In this document: one piece after another, positions 23,760 through 37,500 of the stretch
Numbering within the stretch: position 1 is the stretch's first letter
Layout of the letters: every line of letters begins with the position of its first letter
Assembly (NCBI RefSeq): GCF_030463565.1
Contig: NC_134644.1
Location: forward strand, 101,490,765 to 101,554,764
Reading direction: 5' to 3'
DNA: 64,000 bases
Origin: Pelecanus crispus
Lineage: Eukaryota > Chordata > Aves > Pelecaniformes > Pelecanidae
The notes under the pieces: model-generated
Database searches by the model: none
Told to the model about the DNA's origin: nothing
Seen by the model: the letters and a program-made list of their open reading frames with translations, nothing else
Position numbers and translations under genes: made by a program

Positions 23760-24060
23760 TTAAAAAGTCCTTGCTACAAAGAGGCTATTTATAGTGTTAT
23801 TCTAATAAGGAGCCAAAACAGAGCAGCCTTTTATTAGAACTCGCAATAGAGGGCATTACATTGAGGCCTCCCTGTGCATAAATACCATTTACGTATTGTG
23901 CAAAAATTGGCCCGGATAGCTGAAAAATTCAGCTTGTATTAGCAAGGAGCTCATTTAGGTAGGAATGTTTTAAAGAGTTTAAGCAGTACTGGCAGAATTC
24001 AATTAATTCTGTGTGTGACAATGTCATTTCATCCTAATTAGTTAAGAACTCAGAAATAAG
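23760..24060. promoter_or_regulatory. Candidate conserved non-coding element with MEF2 site
   Basis: AT-rich, repeat-free stretch with a perfect MEF2 consensus CTATTTATAG at 23785-23794 and several TAATTA/TTAATT cores (about 24002-24043). It has the look of a distal enhancer. Its conservation cannot be tested here. Confidence 0.3.
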
Positions 24061-24194
24061 GGAAAAAAAAAGAAAAAGAGAAAACCCTGTTCCCTCGTGA
24101 GACTCCATCTGAAGAGTTATGATAAAAGTTTTGTAAGTTCTGCCTGTTGGAAAACAGCCTTCCCCCAGCCCAGACTCAGACTGCTCTGAGTCTA

Positions 24195-24221
24195 AATAAT
24201 ATTAATAATAATAATAATAAT
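24195..24221 (+). repeat. (AAT)n microsatellite
   Basis: About eight AAT units with one early interruption. Confidence 0.92.
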
Positions 24222-24459
24222 GCCCTTATCTTCCAGGTGAATATAAGCATGCAGGAGAAATCTGCAGAGAAGCTCCTTCTGGCTTGCTCCTCTGCAGTGA
24301 AGTTGCTTTTTGCATGTCCTAACTGAGGCTTCTCCTGCCAAGGAACTGGGGGACCGTAGATTACGCCTTGTCCCCTCCTGGGTAAAAGCTACAGGAGGGG
24401 ATGCTTTGCTTCAAACAGCCCAGGGAAAAACTTCTGGCTTAGGGGAGTTTGCTCTTCCT

Positions 24460-24860
24460 CCTGGGGATGTGGGAGCCCAGGCGAAGGGCAGCGCCCAGAC
24501 CCCAGGGACACGCTCCAAGTCTGGCTTAGGGCTGGAGCACCCCGGTCCTCGCCTGCTGCCCCCCCAGCCCTGCTGGACCCCTGCCCAGGCACACCCCGTG
24601 CCTTCACCAAGCTTTTTTGGGGCTTGGGTTGCGAGCCGGGCTCGCTCCCACCCGCGGTGGTTTTGGCAATAGCACGCGCCCGCCGCCGAGGGGCACCAAG
24701 TCACCGAGGGACCGCGAGGTCCCCAAAAACCTTGTGCCCACCGAGGCTGCGAGACGAGAAATGGGGCTTTTCCCTGCCTGCCAGCGGGAGGGGGGCACCC
24801 AGGGGACCCTGCCCAGGGACCCTTGGTGAGCCTGGAGCCCGAAGGGGGAGCCCTTAGAGC
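24460..24860. other. Orphan GC- and CpG-rich patch
   Basis: GC-rich stretch with CpG clusters (notably 24630-24720 and 24740-24760) inside otherwise AT-rich intergenic DNA, about 5.5 kb upstream of FRRS1L. Open frames on both strands (up to 202 codons at 24411-25019, minus) are compositional. It may be a small unannotated promoter, an enhancer CpG island or an eroded GC-rich repeat. Confidence 0.4.
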
Positions 24861-27800
24861 TCGTTTGGGGCAACTTGAGGCAGCCGGAGCCATCCCTCTC
24901 CCTGCTGCTGTAAAATATTCATCCCTGCCTCTCATCGTCACTGAATACCTATAAGCTGAATACATATAAAACATACAAATACATATAAAAACCCTGTATT
25001 TGTGAAAGCCGTCGGCCATTAGAGGAATGGGCTGAAGTGTGCACCCAGAGGACTGAAAAACATTTGCGGGACTGCAAGCGTCAGGCTTCTCTGTATTTAA
25101 GTGGTAGGCTTCGTGGCAGGCAAAGGCTTCTCAGGCTTTAGTAGGGTGAGTTACACAGCACTGAAAGGAAACTGCAGCGCAAATTCTGGCCTTTGCCCCA
25201 AGCCTCTCGCTTTGCATGTCATTATCTAAAGGCAGGTCTGTATTCATTACCTGCACTTGCTTGGATGGCAGAGAGAGGCAGGTGCACAAGCAGCTTCGCT
25301 GACTTTAAAATAATCTGTTCTCTTGTTCGCACTTAAGTGGAAGTCAGTTATACTGAAGGCTTTGGGTAGGAAAGGGGTACGCTAATCGAGAAGAGTTAAG
25401 CCTCTCAAAAGCCTCGCTGCAGGCTTTGTTAACATCCACGGGGTGCATAAGAGTCTTTGAACCTTGCATGCAGGGATGAACGAAGCATAAAACAATTTAC
25501 TCTGATGTAGAAAAGATCCCATAGGTCTGCTAATGGCATAATAGCAGCAAGCAGCTTTGGAGAGCTTGGATATATTGTTTTGAAAAGCTTGTAAACTGAC
25601 TTAAAAAAGAGAAATTTTTAATAAAGTTGTTGATAATGTTTAGATTAGCAAAGTCAGGTTCACTGCTCACAATGCCAATGAAGTCAGAGTTCAACATGGT
25701 TTATTTATCCAGAGATGCTAGAATACAGGAATGTTTTATAAAACAGTGTTATTGAACAGAACGAAACATTGTGTAACAGCCAAGATTTAGAAACGCTAAA
25801 ACCATCACATCTGAGGGTTGTTAAAGGAGAAGTTTGCCTTCTTGAGAGCGGATCTCTAACCACAGTTACGTGTTTTGTTTCTACTAACCAAAAAGATTGT
25901 AGCATTGATAAATGGCTGGGATTTTCTTGTTAAGATCTTTGTGTGACACCAGCAATAAATAACACTAAAATAATGCTTTCTTATTTCTACTGTGCAGCTA
26001 CGTAATATAGCCTAAGGTTACTTCAATGTTTTTCATGAAGATGTTTACAAGGATAAACCTAATTAAAGAACAGGTATTTAACTGGCTTATCTTCATTTGG
26101 CAGTCAACATGTGCACGGAGGAAAGGTTTCCAACAGCCTAAGGTGTATGCTCTTCAATAACCCCTTCCCTTACACTTCAAATGATTATGAATTCTGAAGC
26201 CATTTCAGTATGTCGGTAAGTTGATGATTTTGAGTTTTGTTCTGATGCTGTTGCTATGCCAATCTGAGACAGGAAAGCAGTCTTTACAACATTTACTGAA
26301 AACAGTGCTCATCAATGGGGAAAAAAGAAAACAAGGGGAAAAAAATCCAGACATCAATCTGGAACTTGGAAAAAAAGCCAAACTCCCCTGTTCTGACGGC
26401 TGGTTCTCCCGCATGTGCACAGAGCCCTCGCCCTGCTGCTGTAGAATATTTGCATGTGTCAACACCCCCAAAATGTAGCAGCAGAGAGCAAAAAAGCACT
26501 AAGATGAGGCTTTCTCACCACTCCTCACAGGCTGTCGCAGCGTTCCTGTGCTGGCACCTGACAGCTTTACCAACCTCGGAGGTCCTTTTTCTGCAGACGA
26601 GTAGACGTGCACAAACCCTGCACCCAAACGCAGGAAAAGCAGTTAAGCTGGTATTTGCTGCATGATGCTGACACTTTAAATCTGCCATCTGCGTTTTCTT
26701 CTGGACATCCCCAAGAGAGGTCAGTTCGCCCACTCCCTTAGCCCTTTTATACCCTGGCCACGTGCTGAAGAGAGACGTGATTTAATTGTGCAGGCTCCAG
26801 GCAAAATGGTAACTGTCAGGCAGGGACCGGATGCTGTTACAGTCCCAGCTCCAGGCAGCCCCTCAAGGATGGAGTTAAAATTGTGTGGCACTACTGCTTG
26901 CGAAGCAGCACAACTTTTTCTGTCCATGGTAAACAGTGCTGCTTCTTCTGAAATGTCTCAGCATTTAGTTGGAGTATTTTTAGAAGCATTCACATTTGCT
27001 AAAACAACACAAGCAAAAACACCTCAAGCTCATCAAAAGTCTCATGTAGAGAAGTATCAGTATTGATAATATTTCAAAGTGAATGTCAAGGGTTTCAGTT
27101 TTCTTATTTTCTTCAGGGAATCAGAGTTCTTGTTTGATTCTAGCATTTTGCTGAAAGTCATGGCATAATACTGTTCTTATTATATTCATATTTATTTTAT
27201 TTGCCATTATCCAAAGAGTTTAGCAGCATCAGAAAACCAAGTTTGGATAGTTCGTTTAGTTTTATCCATGGGAAATTTTGGCTTTTCATTCCCAGTTCAA
27301 AGGAAGTTCTCAAAACACAAGAATCTCCTGCTTCTGACCAGCTTTTCTCTGAAGATCAGTCCATGCTGAAGTTAAGGTTGCCAGCAGTCGCCCCAGCCCC
27401 TCCACCCAGCTCCTTGCCCTCGCATGATGATTCAACTTCTAATGACACAATCGCACATGAGATTTTCTGCAGCACCTGTCCCATTTGACAGCTTGCAATG
27501 AATGAAAGGGTTGAGCAATGTTTATTTTTATCGTCTCTTTTCTATTTGACCTCTACTTTGGGGGCAACTATCAAAAGCATATTTAGCCACTTACTTCTAA
27601 AAACTTGCACACATCCTTCCAGCTGTGGCCTCACGCTTATGAAATTAACCTTCAGAACTACAGCTAAGCAAAGTCACAATTTCTTAGTAGAAGACTATTT
27701 TGCTTTACTTTTCCGATTGTGTTAAAGAAGGGACCTGGTAACATTTTTCATTTCTCATAAGGGAACCGGGAGACCTGTGTAGGCTTGAGATGCAGTAATG

Positions 27801-30800
27801 GTATTTCAGCTTTGGGAGGAGAAGGGAGCTCTTCCAGCTCTTCCACAGCACTGTAGTTTGTAGTTTTAAGAGAGAGAGTCATCCTGCCCTATTTTGCAAA
27901 GCAGCACTGTTACAGGTATTGCACGCAAAACATTTAGCAGGACAGCTGGCCACGGGCCTGAGGGACGCTCGCACGGACAGCACCGGCTGTGCCAACAAGT
28001 GCTAGCTTAAGTGTGTAGACAGGACCGCAAAAATACACATTTCTGGTGCTTCCTCCATCCTTGTTTGAACAATTGACCCTCACATCACTTCCCCTTTTCT
28101 TCACTGGTGTCCTCTGTCGTCAGTGGTCTCATCTCCTTGTGCTGCTTTCCTTCTAACCGTTCCCATCCCGGGAGGGTTTGGCAGGTACCCGACCCCAAGA
28201 GGGGGCTGGCAGAGGGCCTGAACGGGTGCTGGGTGCTCTCTGTAAACCCTCAGCACTTTCTCCTATCCCAGAATTTCCTCTTCAGCCCTGGCTGTTCCTC
28301 TCCCCTGCAAGCCCACCCGCCCCCTCCCGCTGCTAGATTACTGCAGGCAGGAAACCTTCTTCCTCCACCTGCGCGCAACCATGACAGGCAGCAGCTCACC
28401 CAGCTGCCTGCTCTGGCTCATCAGGCGTTCTGCTCAGCCGACAGAAATAACAAAGCCTATAACATTTTAGCATAAGAAATGGGCAGCGAAACCTCTGCTA
28501 CGTAAGGCTTGCGCAGACAAGAGCACAAGCATTTTGGTCCATTCGTCAAGTGCTTTCACTTCTCCGCTTTCCAGGAGGAGTGGATATGATGACCATTTCA
28601 GGGGTGTGCAGAGGACTGAACCTTTGGCTTTGCGTGCTCTGAAATAACAATTGCTGTTTGCTCACATCAGGTCCTGTTTATGGATCAGTCCCGCAAACCT
28701 CTGTGACTGGGCAGTAGAGGAGCAGTTCAGTCACAGAGCACCGCATCATTCATTAGCCCTGACCAGGTTCATTGCCTTCTCTGGGGTGATGGGTGAGCAA
28801 GCTGGCTAGTTTCCAAGCAAACACAAGCACCTGCGGTCCGTATTTGCACAGCTGTGTGTCCTTTAGGTGAGCTGCTCACCTAACCTGACATTGTCAGATC
28901 CCTGAATTGTATGGCAGGTGAATAAAAAAAGGAAAGCACTCCTGGATGCAATTGTATACAAGGCCACAGGATGTTGAAAGTGATGCCAGTTGTGCACTGC
29001 CTTGTTTTAGCATGTGATAGAAGAAAGTAGAAAGTGAGTTAGGACAACATTTATGGTAGCCGTCAGTGGAAAAAACTGGGAGGCTTTGTAAAAAAAAACT
29101 CTTTTCCTGTTATTATTCACATCTAACAGCAGTTTTTCAGGAATCTGCCCATCCCATCTCTCTTTCCCTTCCTTTGGATTTCCGCTTAGTAGCTACGACA
29201 GGGATAATGTGGTCTTGAACCGAGATTGCCATTTTTACACTATGGGTGGTTATTGTCATACGAGGCCCACAGATGATATCAAAGCTTCACTGTTCCAGGT
29301 GATGCAACCACACGGATGTCGCGGGTCCCTGCTGTAGGGCTGGCACTGAAATGAGGCAGCAGATCACGGCGAGCTTTGAAATACTACCCCCAGCTGCTAG
29401 CTCAAGGCTCAAATAAGCCAGCAGAGTTCCCCAGAGAGTGACATTACCAAAATCTCTTGGTGAGCTGACTCCACAGGCTAGAAGGGAAGAATAATATTTC
29501 AAATAAGTGGACTGGCAGAGTTCAAAGGGATAATAAGCATTTAAATTCAACATGAAAGACATCTTCCTCTGCAGAGCTTTAGGATGGAACGTAACCAGGA
29601 AGATAAACTATTTAAAAGCCCCTTTAATCAAGACTATTAACATGGAGATTTTTGTCTTAATTAAAAACATGCCCCTATTCGAGCACATTAAAGAGAAAGT
29701 GATACAAAATGTAATTTATTTTTCTATTTGAATTTTTTTAAAAAGAACAGTAAAAACGTTTTTCCTTGCAGAGAATCACGTCGTCATTAAAAGTTATCTT
29801 TGAGAGAAGATTCATTTAATCTATTCCATTGCTCACATTTTAACTTGGAGTGAACTGTTGTGCTTATATTTCAATGAAAAAGGTAGAAAGCCTACTTTTT
29901 GGCTTCCCAAATGTTTAATTTTCTGACCATAAGCAATAGTGAGACAACCTAAAAGGAAAATTTCTCTTCTTACAAATTCCCTTTGATCTCAAAAGATGCT
30001 GTAGAAAACAATGCTAGCTTATGTATAAAGCACATGGTTTGGGGGGTTTTTTTGTGCTTTTGGAAGCAAACCACATTTAAAGGAGCCTATCCATTCTGCA
30101 GAAAGCAAAGCAGCCAGAATATTACCATGCACTTGTTTTCAGCAAAGCCTTTAAATGAGCACCAAAAAGGGAAGACGATGCTTCAGGAGCCAGAGAAGAC
30201 TACCAACGTACCTCCTTCCTTTCCTCAGTTAGGGCCTCAAAGTCCTTCCTGCCACCGGGCTCCCCTCTTCCCTCCAAAATAGCTGTTGACTGTTTAGCTC
30301 ACAATGGCGAAGAACAAGAGAAAAATGAATAGGAACAGAGAAGCCCTTGCAGAATGGCCACAGCAGGGATGCTTCACACGGAAACGTGGCATCTGAATGG
30401 AAATAGGCAGTGCTTAGCAGGACAGGGGTTGCTGTTCACTTTATTTTCAGCCAGATTTGCAGACCTGTGTGTTTACAGAGGAAGAGCAGCATATGGGACA
30501 TGCGTGAAACCTCACTGAACCTCCCACGTGGTGCTAAGCCTGCCAGCTAAGAAACCTAACCCTGGACAGGGAAAAATATCACCATCTGACAGAGCTTTGC
30601 TGGTGTGAAACAGCATTTCTCACAAGCTGAGAAGTGGTTCAGTGGGACAGCCGTGGTGAAACTGAGGACATACCCTGTTGGTGTTACTAGACCTGAAGAG
30701 GTTGCATGGTCATTTGCTCATCAAGCTCCTATTACTTTGCTTTTGGGTAGCGCCTTTGCTGTGAATCCATCTTCCTTCCCAAGGTGATACTGACTAAACT

Positions 30801-32510
30801 GGCAGATCCAGAAGAAGGAGCATATATGGCAATATATCAGATACATCAGTGCAGTGCTACATCTGGTTTATAGCACAGCCGTGTGTTAACTCAACTATAT
30901 TGCTTTGACCCTGGGACTTGGCTGATCAGCTTCTGTAAAAAGCCTTTTGTCAGATTGCAGAAAACCTAAAAATAGCTTTGAAAGTGCCCCATGTTCTCCA
31001 TGATGTCTTGAGCAGTGCAATGTCAAGGTGTATCTTACCCTCTCATGGTGCCCAAAGTGATCAAACAACCCCTTACCTGCACTGAGCAGCACTGGAGCGG
31101 CAGCATAACCAAGCATCTGCGTGATAAGGTGGAACATCCCCATGCAACCACCCATCCCTACGGCCTGGTTCTTCTGTGGCCTCCTCAGCCCTACCACGCT
31201 TTGCAAGGCTAGCTGGAAGTGGCAAATGTTTCAGCTTCGCTGAAATCTTGCAATTGTCACATTAACTTCATCCTGGTGTAGCTGCCCTGTTTGGGCAGGA
31301 GAACATATGTTCTGAGGTTGCTGCCTGCCAGGGCTCTTCAAAGAGCAAGGTTGTTCCCTGGAGCTCACTAGAAATATTTTGTGTCTATATCTTGTCCTAC
31401 AGATCTGTATGGGTACAGAGCAGCATCTACCTTTTTACAGGGAAGGAGCACCTGCGTCACCATAGCTATCTACAAACATAAAGTAATCTTCTCCAAGCAG
31501 GTCCAAATCACAGGCATCATATTCCTTTACTTGGCAGCTTACTCCTCTACCTTAGCCCTTCAGAAACTTCATGAAATATGCTGATTTCCACCAGGCTCTA
31601 TTTGCTCCTGTTTCTTAGATGATATTTGTGCAGGCCATGAGCTGAATAGAGCTGTGCCAGCTTATGGCAGCAGGCATCTGGCCCATACCCTCTTGTGATC
31701 TGTAGTAAGACTTGCTCACTAAGCCTTGAGCATTGCCTTGTTCTGCTTTGTGCATTACAGACAACCTTTCCTTGAGCATACACTTCCGGAGGAACAGAAA
31801 AGGCAGGATCCTCCTAAGGTGTTTGGACTGTTCCTAGGCACTAAATCTATTTAGTTGCTACTTGAAACTAAATCCATTTGAGGGTTGTTCGATGACTTTA
31901 GTTAATTAACCAGACTTTTATTTGATGCTGGTTACTTTTAAATTCAATGAAAAAAAGATTATTTCCAGTATTGTCTCTTCAGATAAGAAGAATTAGCTGC
32001 TTTTTCTGATATAATCACCTCTTAGTAAGTAGCCAAGAAAGATTCATTATTGCCTCTTGAAGCTAAAGAAATGTCAAAGGTATTAAAACATTGACATTTT
32101 GTTGCAGCAAGATCTGTGAGATCAGCCAGACAGCTGCCTGAAGGCAAGCTCCAAGATTACTCATCTTCTGATTTTGTTGCTGTGATATGGTGTTGTGGCA
32201 CACAATTGCCGTGACTCACTCCCTCCCCTGTCAAGCTGCACACAAATGGCCTTGCCCCATTTGTCGTGGTTATAATGGACTCGAAAGGGCCAGCACTAGA
32301 AGACCAGAGCTGCTTGTGGTGTTGGTTTTGATAATGAAATAAGAGCTTGCTAGAATCTGTATTTCTTTTACCAGTGCAAAATGAAATGCTGCACGTGACC
32401 TGATCAGCAGATGCTGAGAAAAACAGGATTAAATCCTTCGGGTGCAGGTGGTTTGGATAGCTCGGTAATGTCTAAATGCCCTAAGAAAAGACTTTTTTCT
32501 TCTAAGTGAT
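24861..32510. other. Intergenic DNA
   Basis: Unique, mostly AT-rich sequence without recognisable genes or transposons. One candidate non-coding element (29580-29830) lies here. Short overlapping frames, for example 26205-26733 and 27201-27725, lack coding character. Confidence 0.6.
29580..29830. promoter_or_regulatory. Candidate conserved non-coding element
   Basis: AT-rich, repeat-free stretch with multiple homeodomain-type cores (TTAATTAA at about 29658-29666, TTTAAT) and stop codons in all frames. It resembles vertebrate enhancers in composition only. Confidence 0.22.
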
Positions 32511-32600
32511 TCCTCCTTCCTTCCTTCCTTCCTTCCTTCCTTCCTTCCTTCCTCCCTCCCTCCCTCCCTCCCTCCCTCCTTCCCTCCCTTCCTCCTTTTT
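32511..32600 (+). repeat. (TTCC)n passing into (CTCC)n microsatellite
   Basis: About ten TTCC units followed by about seven CTCC units and a degraded end. The 90-base tract is pure pyrimidine on the plus strand and a potential triplex (H-DNA) former. Confidence 0.96.
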
Positions 32601-33694
32601 TGGTCCCATTTTCATTTTATTACAGTCCTTTCCAAGAGCATTGAAAAGACAAATGAAAAAAACCCTTGCTTGGTGAGAAGAGGTTGCCTGTCTGTGTGTC
32701 CCAGATGCCCATTCTTCTTGGTCACCTACTGCAGGCTCTGGCTACCGTGCAGCTGTAGCTCTGCCCTTCAACCTTGTGCTGGTGCCTTTAGGCTTGCCAT
32801 CACCCACAGTTTTGATCTTGCTTGAATTAGACCGTACAAAGGCAGACAGTGGTCATCCAGCATGTAGAAGCAGCCTTGGTTTCTCCATCTGTTGGCCAGG
32901 ACAGCCTGCAGGATGCCCTCGGCTTAATTCACCAGTTCTCCAGGCTGTCTGAAAATGTCACAGGTCACAGTGGGATGAGCATTTCACTAGCACATTTCTT
33001 GCTTTTCTCTGAGTATATGCTTTAGAAACACTGAATGCTTCTGAGCACCACTTTCTTTTTCACAGGAAGCAAACAGGCCGTATAGCTTTTTGACAGTTTG
33101 AAAAGAGCAGATGTACTTGTCTCCATTTTTTTGTTAAAGGAGGTAGTAAGGGATGTGCTCTATCAGGACAGCAATGAGATTCAGCTGACAGTGTCATTCC
33201 TTCTCCCCTGACCTACAATCTGGCTGGGCACACAAAGCAGTGCAAAAGCAAAGGCCCGAGTAACATTAGGGAACATCTTTCCTCAAATTCCCACTTTTGA
33301 ATTAGAATGCATTTTAAGATCAAAGCTCCCACCACCACCATCACTGCAGTCTTCACAGAGTAAGGAAACTCTGCTCAAGCTACAGTAAGACCTTACTGCC
33401 TTTTCACCGACTCTGTTCTTGGCCTTGATGTTTCCACTGCATTTTATGCAATGGTTCAGTGCAGTGCAGTAAAGCCCAGAGAAACGGTGTCAACATCCAT
33501 AGGGCACTCTCCTCATCAATACACAATGCATGTTTACTTTCTTTCAGCTGCAAAGGAGCACTTCAGATCAAAGCTGGAAGTCCTCCCAAGAGCATCCTTG
33601 AATGCTCTGACTGCTATTTGATAAGGGGGATGAGGGAAACTCACAGAATAACAAAAAAAGATCAGAAGCTACAGACCTACTGAAAGATGTTGAT

Positions 33695-33772
33695 ACTTAA
33701 TACTTTAATCAACTGAGGTTACACCTGATGACCTCTCAAGATCCTTTCCAACCAATACCATTATGGATGTAT
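33695..33772 (+). mobile_element. Possible decayed CR1 tail (copy D)
   Basis: The pattern ACCTGATGACCTCTCAAGAT then CCTTTCCAACC resembles the CR1 end GATGATCTTAAAGGTC then TTTTCCAACC. No terminal ATTCTATGAT is left. It is a short, highly diverged match and may be chance. Confidence 0.35.
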
Positions 33773-34499
33773 CTTATTAAGGCAACCGGAAATATTAGAA
33801 GGGAAGGACTGGAAAATCAACATAAAATTTTTCTAAGACAGCAAAATATATTTTCAGTTGTACCACAAGTCTCTCCAAGAGGTGTTACCTTCAAAAGCAG
33901 ATGAACTGGCTCCATGCATCCATGGAGTATGGTTTCGTAACTCACTGAAGCCAGTCTAATTCTCATGAGGGACAATCCCATGTTTCTGTCTGCCCTTGCA
34001 GTCCCACCACCTTCTTTCAGCTAACACTTGTGTTTTCAGGTGGTGTGAGGTGGATGAACAAGGTAGCTGTTTTGTTACTGCATTAATTTTCAGGAAGATC
34101 AACTCCCTGAGCCACTTGATTGTACAGAGACACAAACCTACTGGCAGTACAACGCATGTAGTAGGAACACAGTGCCAGAGGCAGGGAAGGCAAGGACCCG
34201 TCCTTTCCGTGGTATCACAGTCTTAGATCAGAGCAAACCCAGCATGACACTGTCCTCTGCAACGGGACCACTTCCAGCACTCACACCACTGGTTCATTGA
34301 GAGACCTGCTACCTCTGCCCTACCGAGGACACTGCATGCGTCTCAGTGCAAGTTTAAAAGCAGTCTAGTAATTTATTTCAGTGGCTCTTGTGTACACTCA
34401 TGCATGTACTTCTTCCTTTCAGCCAGTTATGTCTGCCACATTTTTTTTTTCTTTGACCACAGCTTAAGGTGTGCTGACTTAAAGTCTGGTTTATGATTT

Positions 34500-34523
34500 A
34501 AAAAAAAAAAAAAAAAAAAAAAA
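34500..34523 (+). repeat. A24 homopolymer
   Basis: Uninterrupted run of A. No target-site duplication or retroposed body is recognised next to it. Confidence 0.95.
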
Positions 34524-37500
34524 TCCCAGCTTCTTATTAGCTTTAAATCTTAGGAGTGGTAGCAGAAGATGCCATAGATGTTTCTAACTCAGTATGAGCT
34601 ATTTTAATATGTATAAAAAAAGATATTTTGGTGTCAAAGATGCAGATAGGTATTCATGGTATTTCCTGGCATGACAAGATGGATTTTACTCACCTGAATA
34701 TTTTTAAAGTCTTACCTATCTTCTGAAAGGTTTGAAGTCCAACCCACACAGGAGCATGCTACATTTACAGATTATGGTTTTGTGTGGGTTTTTTTCTAAG
34801 CTAAGTAGTAGTAGACATTCTCAAGTTTTCTCTCCCTCTCCCTCACAGTATGCAATGTCTTGTCTCCATGGTCACAGTACAAGTCAAATGGGAAGACAGT
34901 TTCTTCCAACTCCTTTTCCATCCCCAAAGGCCCCCCAAACTCTTCCCCTGAGCCTGACCTCAAGGTAGACATAATCACTGTTTGTGCCTGAGGTCTCCTG
35001 GCTGCCTTTTCTGCCTGTTGTATTTCTGCCTTTGCCCTTGCAGACCATGGTTGGAGAAAAGCAAACTGTAAACCCTCAACAGTGGGATTGGTAAGCAGTC
35101 TCACCTTGCTGGCTTTCATGTGGAGCAGGTAGCTCTGCCTGCAGAAGGGCTCAATTCTCTTGCATATTTACCCTGCATGAGACGCAGCTGTTGTGCGGAA
35201 AACTTCAATGAAGCTTAAAAATGCCAGTGAACCATCACCTGCTACCTTTGAAGTACAAAGCAGAGCAGACTGAGGGTAAACCCTTTGGGCAGAAAGGAAA
35301 GGAAGTCAATAAATTAGAGAATACAGGTATGACTATGAATAAAGACTTTTCCAGTGAGTTTGGAAAGCCACCAAAGCAAATACACCCAGTTATTTATTTG
35401 CCATTGACACTGTATAGGTTTCTTCCTGGGTGTGGGCATGAGTGTTTATTTATGTAAGGGGAGTTATCTTAATTCTGCCCTTTTGTTTCCTAGGGTTTTA
35501 CGAATCTTACTGTTTTCCCTCCTTAAGTATTCCTGAAACACACTGGTTGGGCTGTGGTATGACCTCCCCTGGCTAGTGCCAACCCGCAAGTCTTCTTTCT
35601 CAGGAGAAGCGAGAGCTCTTTCAGTTTTGAATGGTGGGTTTTCTTCAGAGCAGAGGCAACAGTTTATTCCTCTCCTGAGCTCATGAACAAGCCCACTGAC
35701 TGCAGGGTGTATATTGCGTGCACAGCAGAGATTTACATTGGTCTCCATCCCCCTGGAGCTGTTCAGCCGAGGAAGCTCTGCCAGAATGTAACCTCCTCGC
35801 CCCCCCCGCTGACTGTGGGTACCCCTGCAGTTACGCGTGCTACCAACAGTCTCTGTCCATTTTAGACTGTTTTTCAGTGGCGAGCCCTCTCCTGGCCTCT
35901 CAAGAGCCCAAGGACAAGGAAAGTCCATTCAGTAGGGCTGCCCTGGCTGTGGGTTTCAGCCTGTCTTGTGAGTAATCCCATGTTAATTGCTAGCCTTTGC
36001 CTTTGGAAAGATCCCCAACACCTCAACGCCAATGCACCCTACTTATGCATCACTTGCTAGGGCTATGTCTGGGCTGTCTGCAGCCGAGCTATGTCCAGAC
36101 AACACGAGCTGAACCAGCAAGCTGTTCTTTATATCCTGATGATATTTTACCCAATAGAAATTCTGTTAACCACCTGCAGTTTTCACATTTTCACAACTAC
36201 AAGACCTCTATTCATGGTGCTGGTAAACCAGAATTTTTCAAGGTTAGCTGTTTAGACATCATCTCCTGTGGTGGCAGCCCAGTTGCTCCAGACTGGCCCA
36301 CAACTGGGCTGTTGTGAGGTGGATGCTGCGTTTGCCCAATGTCTTTCCACCAAAGGATTTTCTTTAGATTTCCGTACACCCTTTCTTTTTTTGAGAGCTC
36401 ACACTTCTTTGGATTCAATATCCAGTTGACTTTTATATGTCCATTGCTTGTCTTTCTGAAGTGATCCCATTTCCATGTAGACGCTTTAGACGAAATCCCA
36501 TTGTTTGAAGTTTATTTCCGTTGCGCACATGTACACACAAGTAAGAGAAACCCAGTAACACAAAAAAAAGTCAAGTATGACAGAGTAACTCTGCAAGCCA
36601 AAAGCTACATTTTATTGCTTTCAAAGCAGAAAAAGGCCTGGAGAAGTACTTCTCCTGTTTCTCAAGTCCATTTCCACTTGCCAACACACACTTTAAATGC
36701 CACTGTAGTAAAAAATAATAAAAAGAAAGAATCCCACAACTTCACGGCGTGCTGGGCTCGTCTATTTGTACCAACATACAAAAATCACCTATGAAGCGAC
36801 CAAAGTTTTCCGCTGCCCATGCAGACTTTGGTGCAACTGTCTTTCCCACCCCCTTCTTCTCCCCCAGTTCAGAAAAATGGGAGACTGGTAAGACCTCCAC
36901 TGTGCTTTCCCAGTACTTTTTTCCGGAGACCACAAAGCCCCTGCTTGGCCTGCGCTGTGCTCCGCAGCGCTTGTGGGAGGGATGTGGACTGGGCACTTGT
37001 ACCACTGCCTACTTCTCTGCTGGCCAAGGAGAAGATCCCCTGTTCTCTAACTGGGGGTTCAGCCAAACTGTTTTGAGGCACATCCTCTAAAAAAGCAGTT
37101 GACAACTTAAAGAAGCGCTTTCTCCCTGCTCCCGCTTGAGTGGTTCAGCCCCTGCCAGGCTTTTGCTCAGCCATTGCTGAGGGTTTTGCTTTGTGTTTGG
37201 GCTCTTACTGCCTCTCAGAAATGCTCACAAAACCAAAATGGGCGAGCTCCTCTTTCTGCATTTGAATTTTTGCAGCTCAAGTCTCTTTAGCGGCGAGACA
37301 TTTCATGAGAGCTCTCGACCATTCCCCACCTCTGCCTTGCTGGAAAGCAGCCATGGCTGCTATGGCAGCAGGTACGGTCCCTGCCCCGAGGAGGAAAGGG
37401 AAGGAAAAGAGACAGATCACCCTGGGCTCTGCAAGCCAGGGGGCACAGATACATTTTGATGTGGCCCACATTTGAGCGGGAAGCTCCCACAGACTCAGTT

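Noticed and set aside
24411-25019. 202-codon minus-strand frame
   Set aside because: Composition-driven frame in a GC-rich patch with no domain; overlapping frames of similar length exist on the opposite strand.
35464-35928. 154-codon minus-strand frame
   Set aside because: No recognisable domain, no credible splice or promoter context, and competing frames on the other strand.
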